Assembly: GCF_008763945.1 (NCBI RefSeq)
Contig: NZ_VTQH01000001.1
Coordinates: 1,426,110 to 1,490,109, forward strand
From: Microbacterium testaceum StLB037
Lineage (GTDB): Bacteria > Actinomycetota > Actinomycetes > Actinomycetales > Microbacteriaceae
Direction: 5' to 3'
DNA: 64,000 nucleotides
Translations under genes and position numbers: made by a program
The notes under the pieces: model-generated
Told to the model about the DNA's origin: nothing
What the model saw: the letters and a program-made list of their open reading frames with translations, nothing else
Database searches by the model: none
Shown here: one piece after another, positions 32,807-41,758 of the stretch
Layout of the letters: the number at the start of each line of letters is the position of its first letter
How positions within the stretch are numbered: the first letter of the stretch is position 1

Positions 32807-34249
32807 TCACTCCGGCAGCGAAGCCCGCTCCCGCGTCGGCTCGGTACGCTTCGGAATGAGCAGGGCCAGCACCAGCGCCACCGCCGCGGCCCCGATCCCC
32901 ATCAGGAACGACACCTGGAACGCCTGCGAGGTCGGCACCCGCGTCTCGCCCGCGACGGTCGACAGCGTCGCGAGCACGACGCCGACGATCGCCGCGGCGG
33001 TGCTCGTGCCGAGCGAGCGCGCGAGGGCGTTGAGGCCGTTCGAGGCGCCCGTCTCGCTCGGCGGGACCGCGCGCATGATGAGCATGGGCATGGCGGCGTA
33101 GCCGAAACCGATGCCGAAGCCGATGAGGATGTTCGCCACGACGAAGTGCCAGACCTCGGTGGAGAACAGCAGGCTGAAGCCGTACGCGAGGATCAGCGAG
33201 ATCGATCCGGCCACCAGCAGCACGCGCGGCCCGATGGTGCGGGCGAGGGTTCCCGAAATGGGCGAGAGCACCATCATCACCAGCCCCGACGGCATGACGA
33301 CGAGGCTGGCGGCAAGCAACGACAGGCCGAGTCCGACACCGGTGGCGACGGGCAGCTCGAGCATCTGCGGATAGGCGACGTTCGAGGTGAACAGCGCGAA
33401 CCCCATGGCCACGGATGCCAGGTTGGTCAGCAGCACAGGGCGGCGCGCCGCAACGCGCAGGTCGAGCAGGGGGCTGTCGATGCGCAGTTCGTACCAGCCC
33501 CACAGGAGCAGGATCAGGATGCCGCCGACCGCCAGCCCCAGGGTGAGCGGGGAGGTCCATCCCCAGGTGTTGCCGCGCGAGACGGCCAGGAGCACCCCGA
33601 TCAGACCGAGCGCGAGGCCGGCGGCGCCGAGGTAGTCGAAGCGGCCGGCGGTGCGCAGCACGCTGACGGGGACGATCCAGAGGATGAGCGCGAACACGAC
33701 CGCGCCCAGGCCCGCAGCGATCCAGAACAGCCAGTGCCAGTCGCTGTTCTCAGCCACCAGCGCGCTGATCGGAAGGCCCAGGGCGCCGCCCACGCCGAGC
33801 GTGGCGCTCATGAGGGCGATGGCGCTGTCGACGCGGTTCTCGTGCAGCACGTCGCGCATGATCGAGATGCCGAGCGGCACCACCCCGACGATCGCGCCCT
33901 GCAGCGCGCGCCCCACGATCATGCCCACGATCCCCGTCGAAAGCGCGGCGACGACCGAGCCGAGGATCATGACGAACAGCAGCACCAGAACGATGCGGCG
34001 CTTGCCGTACATGTCGCCCAGTCGCCCGGCGATCGGGGTGATGACCGCCGCGGCCAGCAGCGTCGAGGTCACAACCCAGGCGGTGTCGTCGCGCGAGGCG
34101 TTCAGCAGTTGTGGCAGCTGCGACTGGATCGGCACCACGAGGGTGAACATGAACGACGAGCACAAGCCCGCGAGGGCCAGAATGGCGACGACCAGACCCT
34201 GAGGGCTGTTCCGGGACAATCTCTTACGCGCATTTTCATCCCGTGACAT
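32807..34249 (-). CDS. MFS drug exporter (DHA2-like)
   Basis: A 480-residue major facilitator. Start taken at ATG 34249 (SRDENARKRLSRNSPQG), directly before the first membrane helix. Motif A, GRLGDMYGKRR, follows helix 2; motif C-like GGALGLPISALVAE lies in helix 5; twelve to fourteen hydrophobic segments are present. It resembles EmrB/QacA proton-driven exporters of lipophilic compounds. It is divergent from metQ across 163 bp that contain an inverted repeat GTTAC-N5-GTAAC. No adjacent dedicated regulator is visible. Confidence 0.85.
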   Translation of the reverse strand: MSRDENARKRLSRNSPQGLVVAILALAGLCSSFMFTLVVPIQSQLPQLLNASRDDTAWVVTSTLLAAAVITPIAGRLGDMYGKRRIVLVLLFVMILGSVVAALSTGIVGMIVGRALQGAIVGVVPLGISIMRDVLHENRVDSAIALMSATLGVGGALGLPISALVAENSDWHWLFWIAAGLGAVVFALILWIVPVSVLRTAGRFDYLGAAGLALGLIGVLLAVSRGNTWGWTSPLTLGLAVGGILILLLWGWYELRIDSPLLDLRVAARRPVLLTNLASVAMGFALFTSNVAYPQMLELPVATGVGLGLSLLAASLVVMPSGLVMMVLSPISGTLARTIGPRVLLVAGSISLILAYGFSLLFSTEVWHFVVANILIGFGIGFGYAAMPMLIMRAVPPSETGASNGLNALARSLGTSTAAAIVGVVLATLSTVAGETRVPTSQAFQVSFLMGIGAAAVALVLALLIPKRTEPTRERASLPE

Positions 34250-34354
34250 CGCTGTCCAGGCTACGCCTCCGCTGTGAGCCCGCGGGTCGGCGAGGCGTGT
34301 GATCATCGCCGATGCGCCGGCATCCGCCCAATCCGTTACTCCGCGTGACAGCCC

Positions 34355-34369
34355 GTTACCGGTCGTAAC
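34355..34369. promoter_or_regulatory. Inverted repeat between MFS and metQ genes
   Basis: GTTAC-CGGTC-GTAAC at 34355-34369, with further CGTTAC text at 34334-34339. It lies 44 bp before metQ and 106 bp before the MFS start. A regulator site is possible; no methionine or SAM riboswitch fold is apparent. Confidence 0.35.
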
Positions 34370-34412
34370 ACGTCGAATTCGCATCGCGGATGCCGCGTGC
34401 TGACGTGGTCTC

Positions 34413-35312
34413 ATGACTTCTCGCACCTCTCGCCTGGCCACGATCCTCGGCGCCTCCACCGCTGCCCTTCTGCTCGTTCTCACCGGTTGCGCCGGGGGTG
34501 CGGCATCCGGAGAGGACTCCTCCCGCCTGGTGCTCGGGGCCGACGACGGCACCGAGGCGCACTGGACGGTGCTGAAGCAGAAGCTCGCCGACGAGGGCAT
34601 CGACCTCGAGGTGCGCACGATCAACGACGGTGTGCAGCTGAACCAGGGCGTGCAGGACGGCGAGCTCGACGGCAACCTCTTCCAGCACCTGATCTACCTG
34701 TCGCAGTTCAACGTCGAGAACAGCGGCACGCTCGTTCCGGTCGGCGCGACCGCGGTCTACCCGCTGGCGCTGTACTCCGAGCAGTACACGGACGTGAAGG
34801 ACCTGCCCGAGGGTGCGAAGGTCGCGATCCCCAACAACCCCACCAACCTCGCCCGCGGCCTGCTCAACCTGCAGACGGCGGGACTGCTCACCCTCAAGGA
34901 CGGCGGCAACGCCCTGTCGACGCCCGCCGACATCGTCTCGAGCAAGGTCGAGCTGCTGCCCGTCGACACGAACCAGACGGTCACCGCGCTCAAGGACGGC
35001 AGCGCGCAGGCGGCCATCGTCAACAACACGCAGGCGCAGAAGGGCGGGCTCGGCGACGAGCTCATCATCTTCAAGGAAGACCTGAACAACCCGCAGCTCG
35101 CGCCGTACATCAACGCCTTCGTCACGCGCGATGACAAGAAGGACGACCCCCGCTGGGCCAAGGTCGTCGCGGCGTACCACTCGACCGAGGTCGAGACGGC
35201 GGTCACCGAGCTGAACCAGGGCAACCTGCAGTTCAAGGCCGACTGGACCGGCGCGCAGCTCCAGGACGAGCTGACGAGCCTCGAAGACGCCCTCAAGGCC
35301 CAGAAGGGATGA
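34413..35312 (+). CDS. metQ: Methionine ABC transporter substrate-binding lipoprotein
   Basis: A 299-residue NlpA/MetQ lipoprotein. The signal peptide ends in a lipobox LLVLTGC, so it is anchored outside the membrane. The mature part shows the family wording GVQLNQGVQDGELDGNLFQH, NPTNLARGLLNLQ and NNTQAQKG. It binds methionine for the MetNI transporter. Its stop overlaps the metN start (ATGA), giving a tight metQ-metN-metI operon. Confidence 0.9.
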   Translation: MTSRTSRLATILGASTAALLLVLTGCAGGAASGEDSSRLVLGADDGTEAHWTVLKQKLADEGIDLEVRTINDGVQLNQGVQDGELDGNLFQHLIYLSQFNVENSGTLVPVGATAVYPLALYSEQYTDVKDLPEGAKVAIPNNPTNLARGLLNLQTAGLLTLKDGGNALSTPADIVSSKVELLPVDTNQTVTALKDGSAQAAIVNNTQAQKGGLGDELIIFKEDLNNPQLAPYINAFVTRDDKKDDPRWAKVVAAYHSTEVETAVTELNQGNLQFKADWTGAQLQDELTSLEDALKAQKG

Positions 35313-36334
35313 CCTCGGTCATCGAGCTGCGGGGCGTCACGAAGAGCTTCCGCGCCGACCGCCGCACCACCACCACCGCCGTCGACGACGTGTCGTTGAC
35401 GGTGGAGGAGGGGTCGATCGTCGGGGTCATCGGGTACTCCGGCGCCGGCAAGTCCACCCTCGTCCGGCTGCTCAACGGACTCGAGCAGCCCACGTCCGGC
35501 ACCGTCGAAGTGCTGGGAGTGAACGTGGGGGATGCCACGGAGGCGAGGCTGCGCGACCTCCGGCGCCGCGTGGGCATGATCTTCCAGCAGTTCAACCTCT
35601 TCACCTCCCGGACGGTGGCGGCCAACGTCGCCTACCCGCTCAAGGTGGCGGGCTGGAAGAAGGCGGACCGCGACAAGCGCGTCGCCGAGCTGCTCGAGTT
35701 CGTCGGGATCGGCGACAAGGCGAAGCAGTACCCCCGGCGCCTGTCGGGCGGGCAGAAGCAGCGCGTCGGCATCGCCCGCGCGATCGCGACCGACCCGCGC
35801 ATCCTGCTCGCCGACGAGGCGACCAGCGCCCTCGACCCGCAGACCACCGCCGAGGTGCTGGACCTGCTGCGCGAGATCAACCGGCGCCTGGGCATCACGA
35901 TCGTCGTCATCACGCACCAGATCTCGATCGTGCACGAGCTGTGCGACCAGGTCATCGTGATGGATGGCGGGCGGGTCGTCGACAGCGGCGACACCTACCG
36001 CGTGTTCGCACACCCGCGCGCCGAGCTGACCAAGCGCTTCGTCGCGGCGGTGACCCAGGGGGTCCCCTCGGGCGAGGCTCTGGCAGCGCTCGCCGCGGGT
36101 GGCGGCGACCTCGTGAGCGTCGAGATCAACGAGTTCTCGAGCGAAGACGTCTCGAACGTCTTCCACCGCCACGGCGCGCGGCATTCCGTCGTCTACGGCG
36201 GCGTGACCGACGTGCTCGGCAAGCAGCTCGGCACCCTCACCTACCGGGTGCACTCCGACGACCTCACCGCCGTCGTGGCGGAGCTGCGCGAGCACACCGA
36301 GGTCGCCGTGCCGGCTCGAGAGGTGACCGCATGA
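35309..36334 (+). CDS. metN: Methionine ABC transporter ATP-binding protein
   Basis: A 341-residue ABC ATPase. Walker A is GYSGAGKST, the signature is RLSGGQKQR, Walker B is ILLADEATSALD, and the H-loop is VVITHQ. After about residue 265 comes the NIL domain typical of MetN (SVEINEFSSEDVSNVFHRHG), which senses methionine and shuts the transporter. It overlaps metQ and metI by four bases each. Confidence 0.95.
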   Translation: MTSVIELRGVTKSFRADRRTTTTAVDDVSLTVEEGSIVGVIGYSGAGKSTLVRLLNGLEQPTSGTVEVLGVNVGDATEARLRDLRRRVGMIFQQFNLFTSRTVAANVAYPLKVAGWKKADRDKRVAELLEFVGIGDKAKQYPRRLSGGQKQRVGIARAIATDPRILLADEATSALDPQTTAEVLDLLREINRRLGITIVVITHQISIVHELCDQVIVMDGGRVVDSGDTYRVFAHPRAELTKRFVAAVTQGVPSGEALAALAAGGGDLVSVEINEFSSEDVSNVFHRHGARHSVVYGGVTDVLGKQLGTLTYRVHSDDLTAVVAELREHTEVAVPAREVTA

Positions 36335-36990
36335 ACAAGTGGGACACCCTCACCCCGGTGCTGATCCAGTCGATCGGCGAGACCGTTTACATGGTCGCCG
36401 TCTCGCTGCTGATCTCCGGCGTCGCGGGACTGGCCATCGGCGCGCTGCTCTACGCCACGCGCCCCGGCAACCTCTTCGCCAACCGTGCGGTCTTCGCCGT
36501 CGCCAACCTCGTGATCAACCTGATCCGGCCGATCCCGTTCATCATCTTCCTCACCGCCGTGGCCCCGGTCACGCGCGCTGTGACGGGGACGACCCTGGGG
36601 ACGGATGCCGCGATCGTGCCCATCACGATCATGGCCACGGTCGTGATCGCCCGCGTCGTCGAACAGAACCTCGTGGCCGTCGATCCGGGCACCGTCGAGG
36701 CGGCCCGGGCCGTCGGCGCGCGCCGCATCGGCGTGCTGTTCGGCGTCGTGATCCCCGAAGCCCTCGCGCCGCTGATCCTGGGCTACACGTTCATGTTCAT
36801 CGCCGTCGTCGACATGTCGGCGATGGCCGGCTACATCGGTGGCGGCGGGCTCGGCAACTTCGCCATCATCTACGGCTACCAGCAGTTCAACGCGCAGGCG
36901 ACCTGGGTGACGGTGGCGATCATCGTCGTCATCGTGCAGGCGGGTCAGCTCGTCGGCAACGCGCTGGCGCACCGCATCCTGCGCCGCTGA
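36331..36990 (+). CDS. metI: Methionine ABC transporter permease
   Basis: A 219-residue permease with about five membrane helices. Start ATG 36331 overlaps the metN stop by four bases. The family core NLIRPIPFIIFL is present, as is the ATPase-contact EAA loop VEAARAVGARRIGVLFGVVI. It ends with MetI-like text GGGGLGNFAIIYGYQQF. Followed by a strong GC hairpin at 37016-37033. Confidence 0.95.
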   Translation: MNKWDTLTPVLIQSIGETVYMVAVSLLISGVAGLAIGALLYATRPGNLFANRAVFAVANLVINLIRPIPFIIFLTAVAPVTRAVTGTTLGTDAAIVPITIMATVVIARVVEQNLVAVDPGTVEAARAVGARRIGVLFGVVIPEALAPLILGYTFMFIAVVDMSAMAGYIGGGGLGNFAIIYGYQQFNAQATWVTVAIIVVIVQAGQLVGNALAHRILRR

Positions 36991-37015
36991 CGCGCGCATC
37001 AGCGGGGGCGGCGGC

Positions 37016-37033
37016 GGGGGCGGCGCCGCCCCC
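37016..37033 (+). terminator. GC-rich hairpin after metI
   Basis: GGGGGCGGC pairs with GCCGCCCCC without a loop spacer, 26 bp after the metI stop; surrounding GGCGG/CCGCC text can extend it. No U-run. Confidence 0.55.
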
Positions 37034-37073
37034 GCCTGCGCTGAGCTGAGCCGCCCCCGCCTACCCTCGAAGG

Positions 37074-37484
37074 ATGAGCCTGACCCGCACCTTCGCCCGC
37101 TGGCTGCTCGGTGCCGCACTCGTCTTCACCGGCACCGCGCACCTGACGTTCGCCCGCGAAGCGTTCGTCGCTCAGGTGCCGTCCTGGCTGCCGATTCCGG
37201 TCGACGTCACGGTCGTGGCATCCGGGGTCGTCGAGATCGCGCTGGGACTCGCCCTGCTCGTCCTGGGCCGCTGGCGCGTCGCCGTCGGCTGGATCGTCGC
37301 GGCCTTCTTCGTCGCGATCTTCCCCGGCAACATCGAGCAGTTCGTCCGGGGCACCGACGCCTTCGGCCTCGACACCGACCTCGCTCGCGGCATCCGTCTG
37401 CTCTTCCAGCCCGTGCTGGTCGTCTGGGCGCTGTGGTCCACGGGGGCGTGGAAGGCCTGGCGCGCGCGAAGACGAGATTGCTGA
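37074..37484 (+). CDS. DoxX-family membrane protein
   Basis: A 136-residue protein with four hydrophobic segments, beginning RTFARWLLGAALVFTGTAHL, the usual DoxX/DoxD first helix with its conserved His. Then come VVASGVVEIALGLALLVLG and VGWIVAAFFVAIFPGNIEQF. DoxX proteins are small quinone- or sulfur-related membrane proteins, often tied to redox stress. No operon partner. Confidence 0.8.
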   Translation: MSLTRTFARWLLGAALVFTGTAHLTFAREAFVAQVPSWLPIPVDVTVVASGVVEIALGLALLVLGRWRVAVGWIVAAFFVAIFPGNIEQFVRGTDAFGLDTDLARGIRLLFQPVLVVWALWSTGAWKAWRARRRDC

Positions 37485-37655
37485 GCCGCGAACCGCATCC
37501 GCCCCGCCCGGGCGCGTCCGGTATCGATTTCGTCTCGACATTTCCCGCCCACGCATCCTGCATTCGCAATTCGTCCAGGTGCATTCAGTGCGGTCGGGCG
37601 ACCTGCATTCCCCTGAATACTCTCGAAAGGTTGTTTCGAGGGGGGGAGGGGAATC

Positions 37656-37706
37656 ATGCGATTCCGGAATGCAGTGGTCCGAACGACGTCGGCGGTGGCC
37701 GCGTGA
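37656..37706 (+). CDS. Possible 16-residue leader ORF
   Basis: ATG 37656 lies five bases after GGGGGGAGGG, by far the best ribosome site in this gap. It encodes MRFRNAVVRTTSAVAA and its TGA overlaps the GTG of the next gene (GTGA). The start region is itself an inverted repeat GGAATC-ATGC-GATTCC (37650-37665). It looks like a translational-coupling leader. Confidence 0.4.
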   Translation: MRFRNAVVRTTSAVAA

Positions 37707-39094
37707 CGAATGCGACGCCGGGGTGGTACCCCGACACCGAGACTCCCGGTCGCCTGCGCTGGTGGGACGGCCGCCAGTGGACGAACGACTTCACGCCGCT
37801 GCCGCCCGCGCCGAGCGTGACCACCGCCCCACCTCCGGCGGCACCGGGCGAGGCGCGCCCCTGGTTCTCGCGCGTCCCGATGTGGGGCCGGATCGTGGTC
37901 GGTCTCGTCCTGCTCGTCGCGCTGTGGCTGCTCGCCCCGTTCGTCGCGATGGTCGCCCTCGTGGTGCTTGTCACCGGGATCGTCTCGCTCGCGCGCAACA
38001 CCCCGACCTGGCTGAGGTTCCGCTCGCGGTCGAGCGCCGCGATCTGGACGGTCTCCGCCGTCGTCGCCTTCGCGGTCGCGGGAGGCATCACGGGGGCCAC
38101 CTCGCCGAAGAACGCGACCCCGGTCGCCCAGGCGGTGCCCGTCGCCACGGCTTCTGCGACGCCGTCGCCGACGCCCACGGCATCCGCCACCCCGTTCGCC
38201 GACGATCAGGCCGCCCTCGCCGCGTTCGCGGGGCAGGCGGGCACCGTCGTCGACGCCTCGGCGACCACCGACAAGACCGCACTCGCGGTGCTGGACACTC
38301 TGGCCGTGAAGGGGCGCGCGCCCAAGACCGGGTACGACCGGGTGCAGTTCGGCCAGCGCTGGCTCGACGTCGACCGCAACGGATGCGACACCCGCAACGA
38401 CATCCTCGGCCGCGACCTGAAGGATGCCGTGCGCTCCGGAACCTGCCGGGTGACCGGCGGCACGCTCGCCGACCCGTACACGGGTAAGAGCATCGCCTTC
38501 GTCCGCGGCCAGGGCACCTCGGAGCTCGTGCAGATCGACCACGTCGTCGCGCTGTCCGACGCGTGGCAGAAGGGTGCGCAGCAGCTCAGCGCCGACCAGC
38601 GCGCCAGCTTCGCCAACGACCCGCTCAACCTGCTCGCCGTCGACGGTGCGGCGAACGCGCAGAAGGGCGACGGCGATGCCGCGACCTGGTTGCCCTCGCA
38701 GAAGTCGTACCGCTGCACCTACGTCGCGGCGCAGATCGCGGTGAAGGCGACATACGGCCTGTGGGTGACCGAGGCCGAGCGTGACGCCATGAAGCGCGTG
38801 CTCGAGAGCTGCCCGGAGCAGGTCGTGCCGACCTCGGCCTTCGCGGCGCCCGCTCCGGTCGCCGCACCGGAGCCCGAGCCGGTCGTCGCTCCGGTCGTCG
38901 CGCCCGAGCCGGCCCCGGCGCAGCCTCAGCCCGCTCCCGCCGAGCCCGCGCCTGCGCCTGCGCCGCCCGCCGAGGACGCGTACTACGCCAACTGCGACGC
39001 CGTTCGCGCGGCCGGCAAGGCGCCCCTGTATCGGGACCAGCCCGGTTACCGGTCGAAGCTGGACCGCGACAACGACGGCGTGGCCTGCGAGTGA
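37703..39094 (+). CDS. Surface DUF1524 (HNH-type) nuclease with DUF2510 and excalibur domains
   Basis: A 463-residue protein starting at GTG 37703, overlapping a short leader ORF. Order of parts: DUF2510 (PGWYPDTETPGRLRWWDGRQ), membrane helices around residues 55-130 (IVVGLVLLVALWLLAPFVAM and AIWTVSAVVAFAVAGGITGA), a Ser/Thr/Pro linker, a DUF1524 HNH-type domain (IDHVVALSDAWQKGA, NDPLNLLAVDGAANAQKG), an Ala/Pro/Glu-rich spacer, and a C-terminal excalibur calcium motif (LDRDNDGVACE). The nuclease part is probably outside the membrane; such proteins are thought to digest DNA in the environment or wall region. Confidence 0.85.
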   Translation: MTNATPGWYPDTETPGRLRWWDGRQWTNDFTPLPPAPSVTTAPPPAAPGEARPWFSRVPMWGRIVVGLVLLVALWLLAPFVAMVALVVLVTGIVSLARNTPTWLRFRSRSSAAIWTVSAVVAFAVAGGITGATSPKNATPVAQAVPVATASATPSPTPTASATPFADDQAALAAFAGQAGTVVDASATTDKTALAVLDTLAVKGRAPKTGYDRVQFGQRWLDVDRNGCDTRNDILGRDLKDAVRSGTCRVTGGTLADPYTGKSIAFVRGQGTSELVQIDHVVALSDAWQKGAQQLSADQRASFANDPLNLLAVDGAANAQKGDGDAATWLPSQKSYRCTYVAAQIAVKATYGLWVTEAERDAMKRVLESCPEQVVPTSAFAAPAPVAAPEPEPVVAPVVAPEPAPAQPQPAPAEPAPAPAPPAEDAYYANCDAVRAAGKAPLYRDQPGYRSKLDRDNDGVACE

Positions 39095-39123
39095 CGAGCG
39101 CGCCGCTCACCCGCTGAACGCCT

Positions 39124-39160
39124 GAGACGCGCCGCTCCCTCCTCGGGGGCGGCGCGTCTC
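39124..39160. terminator. Bidirectional terminator hairpin
   Basis: GAGACGCGCCGC and GCGGCGCGTCTC pair perfectly over 12 bp, 30 bp after the DUF1524 gene and in front of the convergent TetR gene. Confidence 0.7.
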
Positions 39161-39294
39161 GGCGAGCAGGCGGAGGGGCGGATGCCGTGACCTCGCGCCC
39201 GCGCGGCCGGCCGGGCCGGGCGCGGGTCGGGCTCGGCCAAATGCGGGTCGCGGACTCTGCTGTGCGCCGCCCGTGCCGCGGCGTCGGCCCGCGC

Positions 39295-39930
39295 TCAGGC
39301 GGAGGCGGACCCGCGCGTCAGCCCGAGGATGCAGCCCTCGACCGCGGCCACGCGCACCCGCTGAGTGTCGGCGTGCAGCACGCTCTGGCTCACCGCCCCG
39401 ACGTGGGCGGCGACGACTGCGCGCGTGAAGAGCGCGGGGTCGATCACCGGGTGCAGGCCGATGCGCGAGAGGCACTCCACGAGCAGCGGCTGCAGCGTGT
39501 CGTGGAAGTGATCCGTGTGCGCGGTGAGCAGCATGCGGACCTCCTCGTCGTGACGCGCCCGCGTGATGAGCACCGAGCGGATCGCGTACCACTTCTCCTC
39601 GGGCGGGAGCCCCTCGACGACGCCGCGCACGATGTCGTCGAGGGTGGGCTGCTCGCTGCTGCGGGCCTCGCCGAGCATGTCGCTCAGCAGCTCGAAGACC
39701 AGCTCGGCCTGCTGCTCGTAGACGGCGAAGAACACCTCGTCGACCGAGCGGAAGTTCGAGTAGAACGCGCCCCGCGTGTAGCCCGCGCGCCGGGTGATGG
39801 CCTCGACGCTCACCGAGGTGCTGCCGGTCTCGTCGAAGATCGCCTCGGCGGCCGCGATCAGCGCCGTGCGGGTGCTGCTGCGGCGTCGCACGGGCTTCGA
39901 TGCCTCTGCGGGGGTGGTCACGGGCTCCAC
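39295..39930 (-). CDS. TetR-family regulator
   Basis: A 211-residue regulator. The N-terminal HTH is clear (TRTALIAAAEAIFDETG, SVEAITRRAGYTRGAFYSNF) and is followed by an all-helical ligand-binding domain. The start is a GTG at 39930, with a second in-frame GTG at 39921. It lies immediately after the acetoacetate decarboxylase gene on the same strand, so they are likely co-transcribed, and it probably acts on the repeats at 40710-40741. Confidence 0.85.
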   Translation of the reverse strand: MEPVTTPAEASKPVRRRSSTRTALIAAAEAIFDETGSTSVSVEAITRRAGYTRGAFYSNFRSVDEVFFAVYEQQAELVFELLSDMLGEARSSEQPTLDDIVRGVVEGLPPEEKWYAIRSVLITRARHDEEVRMLLTAHTDHFHDTLQPLLVECLSRIGLHPVIDPALFTRAVVAAHVGAVSQSVLHADTQRVRVAAVEGCILGLTRGSASA

Positions 39931-39931
39931 G

Positions 39932-40693
39932 TTACGCAGCGGCGGCGCGGTTCACCTCGTCGAGGTAGTCGACGACCGGGCGGACGGGGGCGAGCGTCAG
40001 GTCGGTGACGATGTGCGAGGCGCTGACGATCTCGCGCACGGGGAGGTCGGCCATCGGGGCGAGCGCGTGCTCGAAGAGCTGCAGGCGGGCGGGCCCAGTC
40101 CACGCCTCTTTCACGACGATGTCGGTGATCTCGGTGCGCACGAGGTGCGCCGCGCGCATGCCCTGCGTGAACACGTCGGGCACGAGCTTGACCATGAAGG
40201 TCGGCACCGTGATCTGCGCCTTCGCCTCGTCGAGGTCGAGCGGCTCCCACTTGTAGCCCATGGTCGCGGTGGCCACGCGCTCGCTGCCGCGGTCGAGGGT
40301 GCCGACGAGGGCGCCCTGGTCGACGCGCAGGTCGGGGGTTCCGATCACCTTCGGGTAGGCGCTGAGCTCGCGCCCCGACACGGTGGCGGCGAAGTTGTCG
40401 AGGTACATCGCGTGCAGGTACTCGCCGCGCTCGCCGTCGAGGGTGACGGGGATGGCCTGGCCCGACTCGACGTACGGGCCGTAGCCGTCGACCTCGCCCA
40501 TCTTCATGACCTCGAAGCGCACGAGCGGCTCGTCGATCTCGAGCGGCTCCGGGACCACGGCGCGCAACGCGTCGGCATCCGTTCGATAGACGACGTTGAA
40601 GTACTCGCGGTTCAGGAACCGCGTGGCCCGCAGTGGGTAGACGGGGGCGGTCAGCGGGGTGGTGCCGCGGCGGAGGATCTCGAGGGGGTTCAT
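39932..40693 (-). CDS. Acetoacetate decarboxylase-family protein
   Basis: A 253-residue protein of the ADC fold. The key region GRELSAYPKVIG carries a single Lys at the Schiff-base position; classical enzymes have two adjacent Lys. Other family text: ATRFLNREYFNVVYRTD, PYVESGQAIPV and HAMYLDNFAATVSG. It may decarboxylate acetoacetate to acetone or act on another beta-keto acid. It is divergent from a 3-hydroxyacyl-CoA dehydrogenase gene, which fits ketone-body or 3-hydroxybutyrate metabolism. Confidence 0.85.
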   Translation of the reverse strand: MNPLEILRRGTTPLTAPVYPLRATRFLNREYFNVVYRTDADALRAVVPEPLEIDEPLVRFEVMKMGEVDGYGPYVESGQAIPVTLDGERGEYLHAMYLDNFAATVSGRELSAYPKVIGTPDLRVDQGALVGTLDRGSERVATATMGYKWEPLDLDEAKAQITVPTFMVKLVPDVFTQGMRAAHLVRTEITDIVVKEAWTGPARLQLFEHALAPMADLPVREIVSASHIVTDLTLAPVRPVVDYLDEVNRAAAA

Positions 40694-40709
40694 CGGTCAT
40701 CACCTGTTC

Positions 40710-40741
40710 AGTACGAAGTGTATTGAGTACAGTGTGTATCG
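40710..40741. promoter_or_regulatory. Tandem 16-bp repeats in the divergent ADC/dehydrogenase promoter
   Basis: AGTACGAAGTGTATTG (40710-40725) and AGTACAGTGTGTATCG (40726-40741) abut and match at 12 of 16 positions. They fill the gap between the divergent start codons and are the natural site for the TetR regulator. Confidence 0.6.
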
Positions 40742-40789
40742 AGGGGTCCGCATTCGCAAGGCGACCTCGGCTCCACGAGAGGAAATGAC

Positions 40790-41668
40790 ATGAGCGTCCC
40801 GCTGCCCCGAAACACCGACACCCGCCCCGTGACCGTCATCGGGGGTGGCACGCTCGGTCGTCGCATCGCGCTGATGTTCGCCAGCGGAGGGGCCGACGTG
40901 CGCATCTTCGATCTCGCGGATGCCGTGCGCTCCGCCGCCGTCACCTACGTCGAAGAGACGCTGCCCTCGGTGGTGGCCGCCCGCGAGGGAGCCGTCGCCG
41001 GCACCGTGCAGGGCGCCGATGAGTTGGCATCCGCCGTCTTCGACGCCTGGCTCGTCGTCGAGGCCGTGCCCGAGCGGATCGAGCTCAAGACCTCGGTGTT
41101 CGGAGATCTCGACCGCCTCGCGCCGGCGGATGCGATCCTCGCCAGCAACTCGTCGTCGTTCGCGTCGCGCCTGATGATCGACCGGGTCTCGACGCCCGAG
41201 CGCGTGCTCAACATGCACTTCTACATGCCGCCGCAGCAGAACGCGGTCGACCTCATGAGCGACGGGCAGACCGCGCCCGAGGTCATCGCGTTCCTCCAGG
41301 AGCAGCTGCCGCGCTTCGGGGTCTTCCCGTTCGTCGCCCGCCAGGAGTCCACCGGCTTCATCTTCAACCGCATCTGGGCCGCCATCAAGCGCGAAGCCCT
41401 CGCGGTCGTCGCCGACGGCGTCTCGACACCCGAAGACGTCGACGCGATGTGGCGGGTCAACTCCGGCGCCCCCGCGGGTCCGTTCCAGATGATGGACCAG
41501 GTCGGCCTCGACGTCGTGCTCGACATCGAGCAGCACTACGCCGACGAGAATCCGCACCTTCCCGAGGGTCCGCGCGAGCTGCTGAAGCGCTACGTGGATG
41601 CCGGGAACCTCGGCGTGAAGTCGGGTCGCGGCTTCTACGACTACAGCTCGCGAGCGGACGCCGCCTGA
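40790..41668 (+). CDS. 3-hydroxyacyl-CoA dehydrogenase-family protein
   Basis: A 292-residue protein with the NAD-binding motif VTVIGGGTLGRRIALMFAS, the SNSSSFASRLM catalytic-serine stretch, LNMHFYMPP with the catalytic His, and a C-terminal helical domain (GFIFNRIWAAIKREAL, then GVKSGRGFYDY). It oxidises 3-hydroxyacyl-CoA or short 3-hydroxy acids. The first Gly motif reads GGGTLG, the usual GxGxxG. GAGAGGAAA precedes the ATG. It is divergent from the decarboxylase/TetR pair. Confidence 0.9.
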   Translation: MSVPLPRNTDTRPVTVIGGGTLGRRIALMFASGGADVRIFDLADAVRSAAVTYVEETLPSVVAAREGAVAGTVQGADELASAVFDAWLVVEAVPERIELKTSVFGDLDRLAPADAILASNSSSFASRLMIDRVSTPERVLNMHFYMPPQQNAVDLMSDGQTAPEVIAFLQEQLPRFGVFPFVARQESTGFIFNRIWAAIKREALAVVADGVSTPEDVDAMWRVNSGAPAGPFQMMDQVGLDVVLDIEQHYADENPHLPEGPRELLKRYVDAGNLGVKSGRGFYDYSSRADAA

Positions 41669-41723
41669 ACTCGGCGTGGCCCGCGCCCGATCCTGGGAAC
41701 CTCGTATGGGGAGCGCGTTGAGT

Positions 41724-41740
41724 TTGAGAACGATTATCAA
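41724..41740. promoter_or_regulatory. Zur box
   Basis: TTGAGAACGATTATCAA is a near-palindrome (TTGAnAA arms) that fits the actinobacterial Zur pattern TGAnAAnnATTnTCA. It lies 19 bp before the zinc-binding lipoprotein gene and would block its promoter when zinc is plentiful. Confidence 0.8.
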
Positions 41741-41758
41741 CGACGGTACGGTTTCCCC

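Noticed and set aside
34250-34412. SAM or methionine riboswitch before metQ
   Set aside because: The leader is short and lacks the conserved helices of SAM aptamers; only a small inverted repeat is present.
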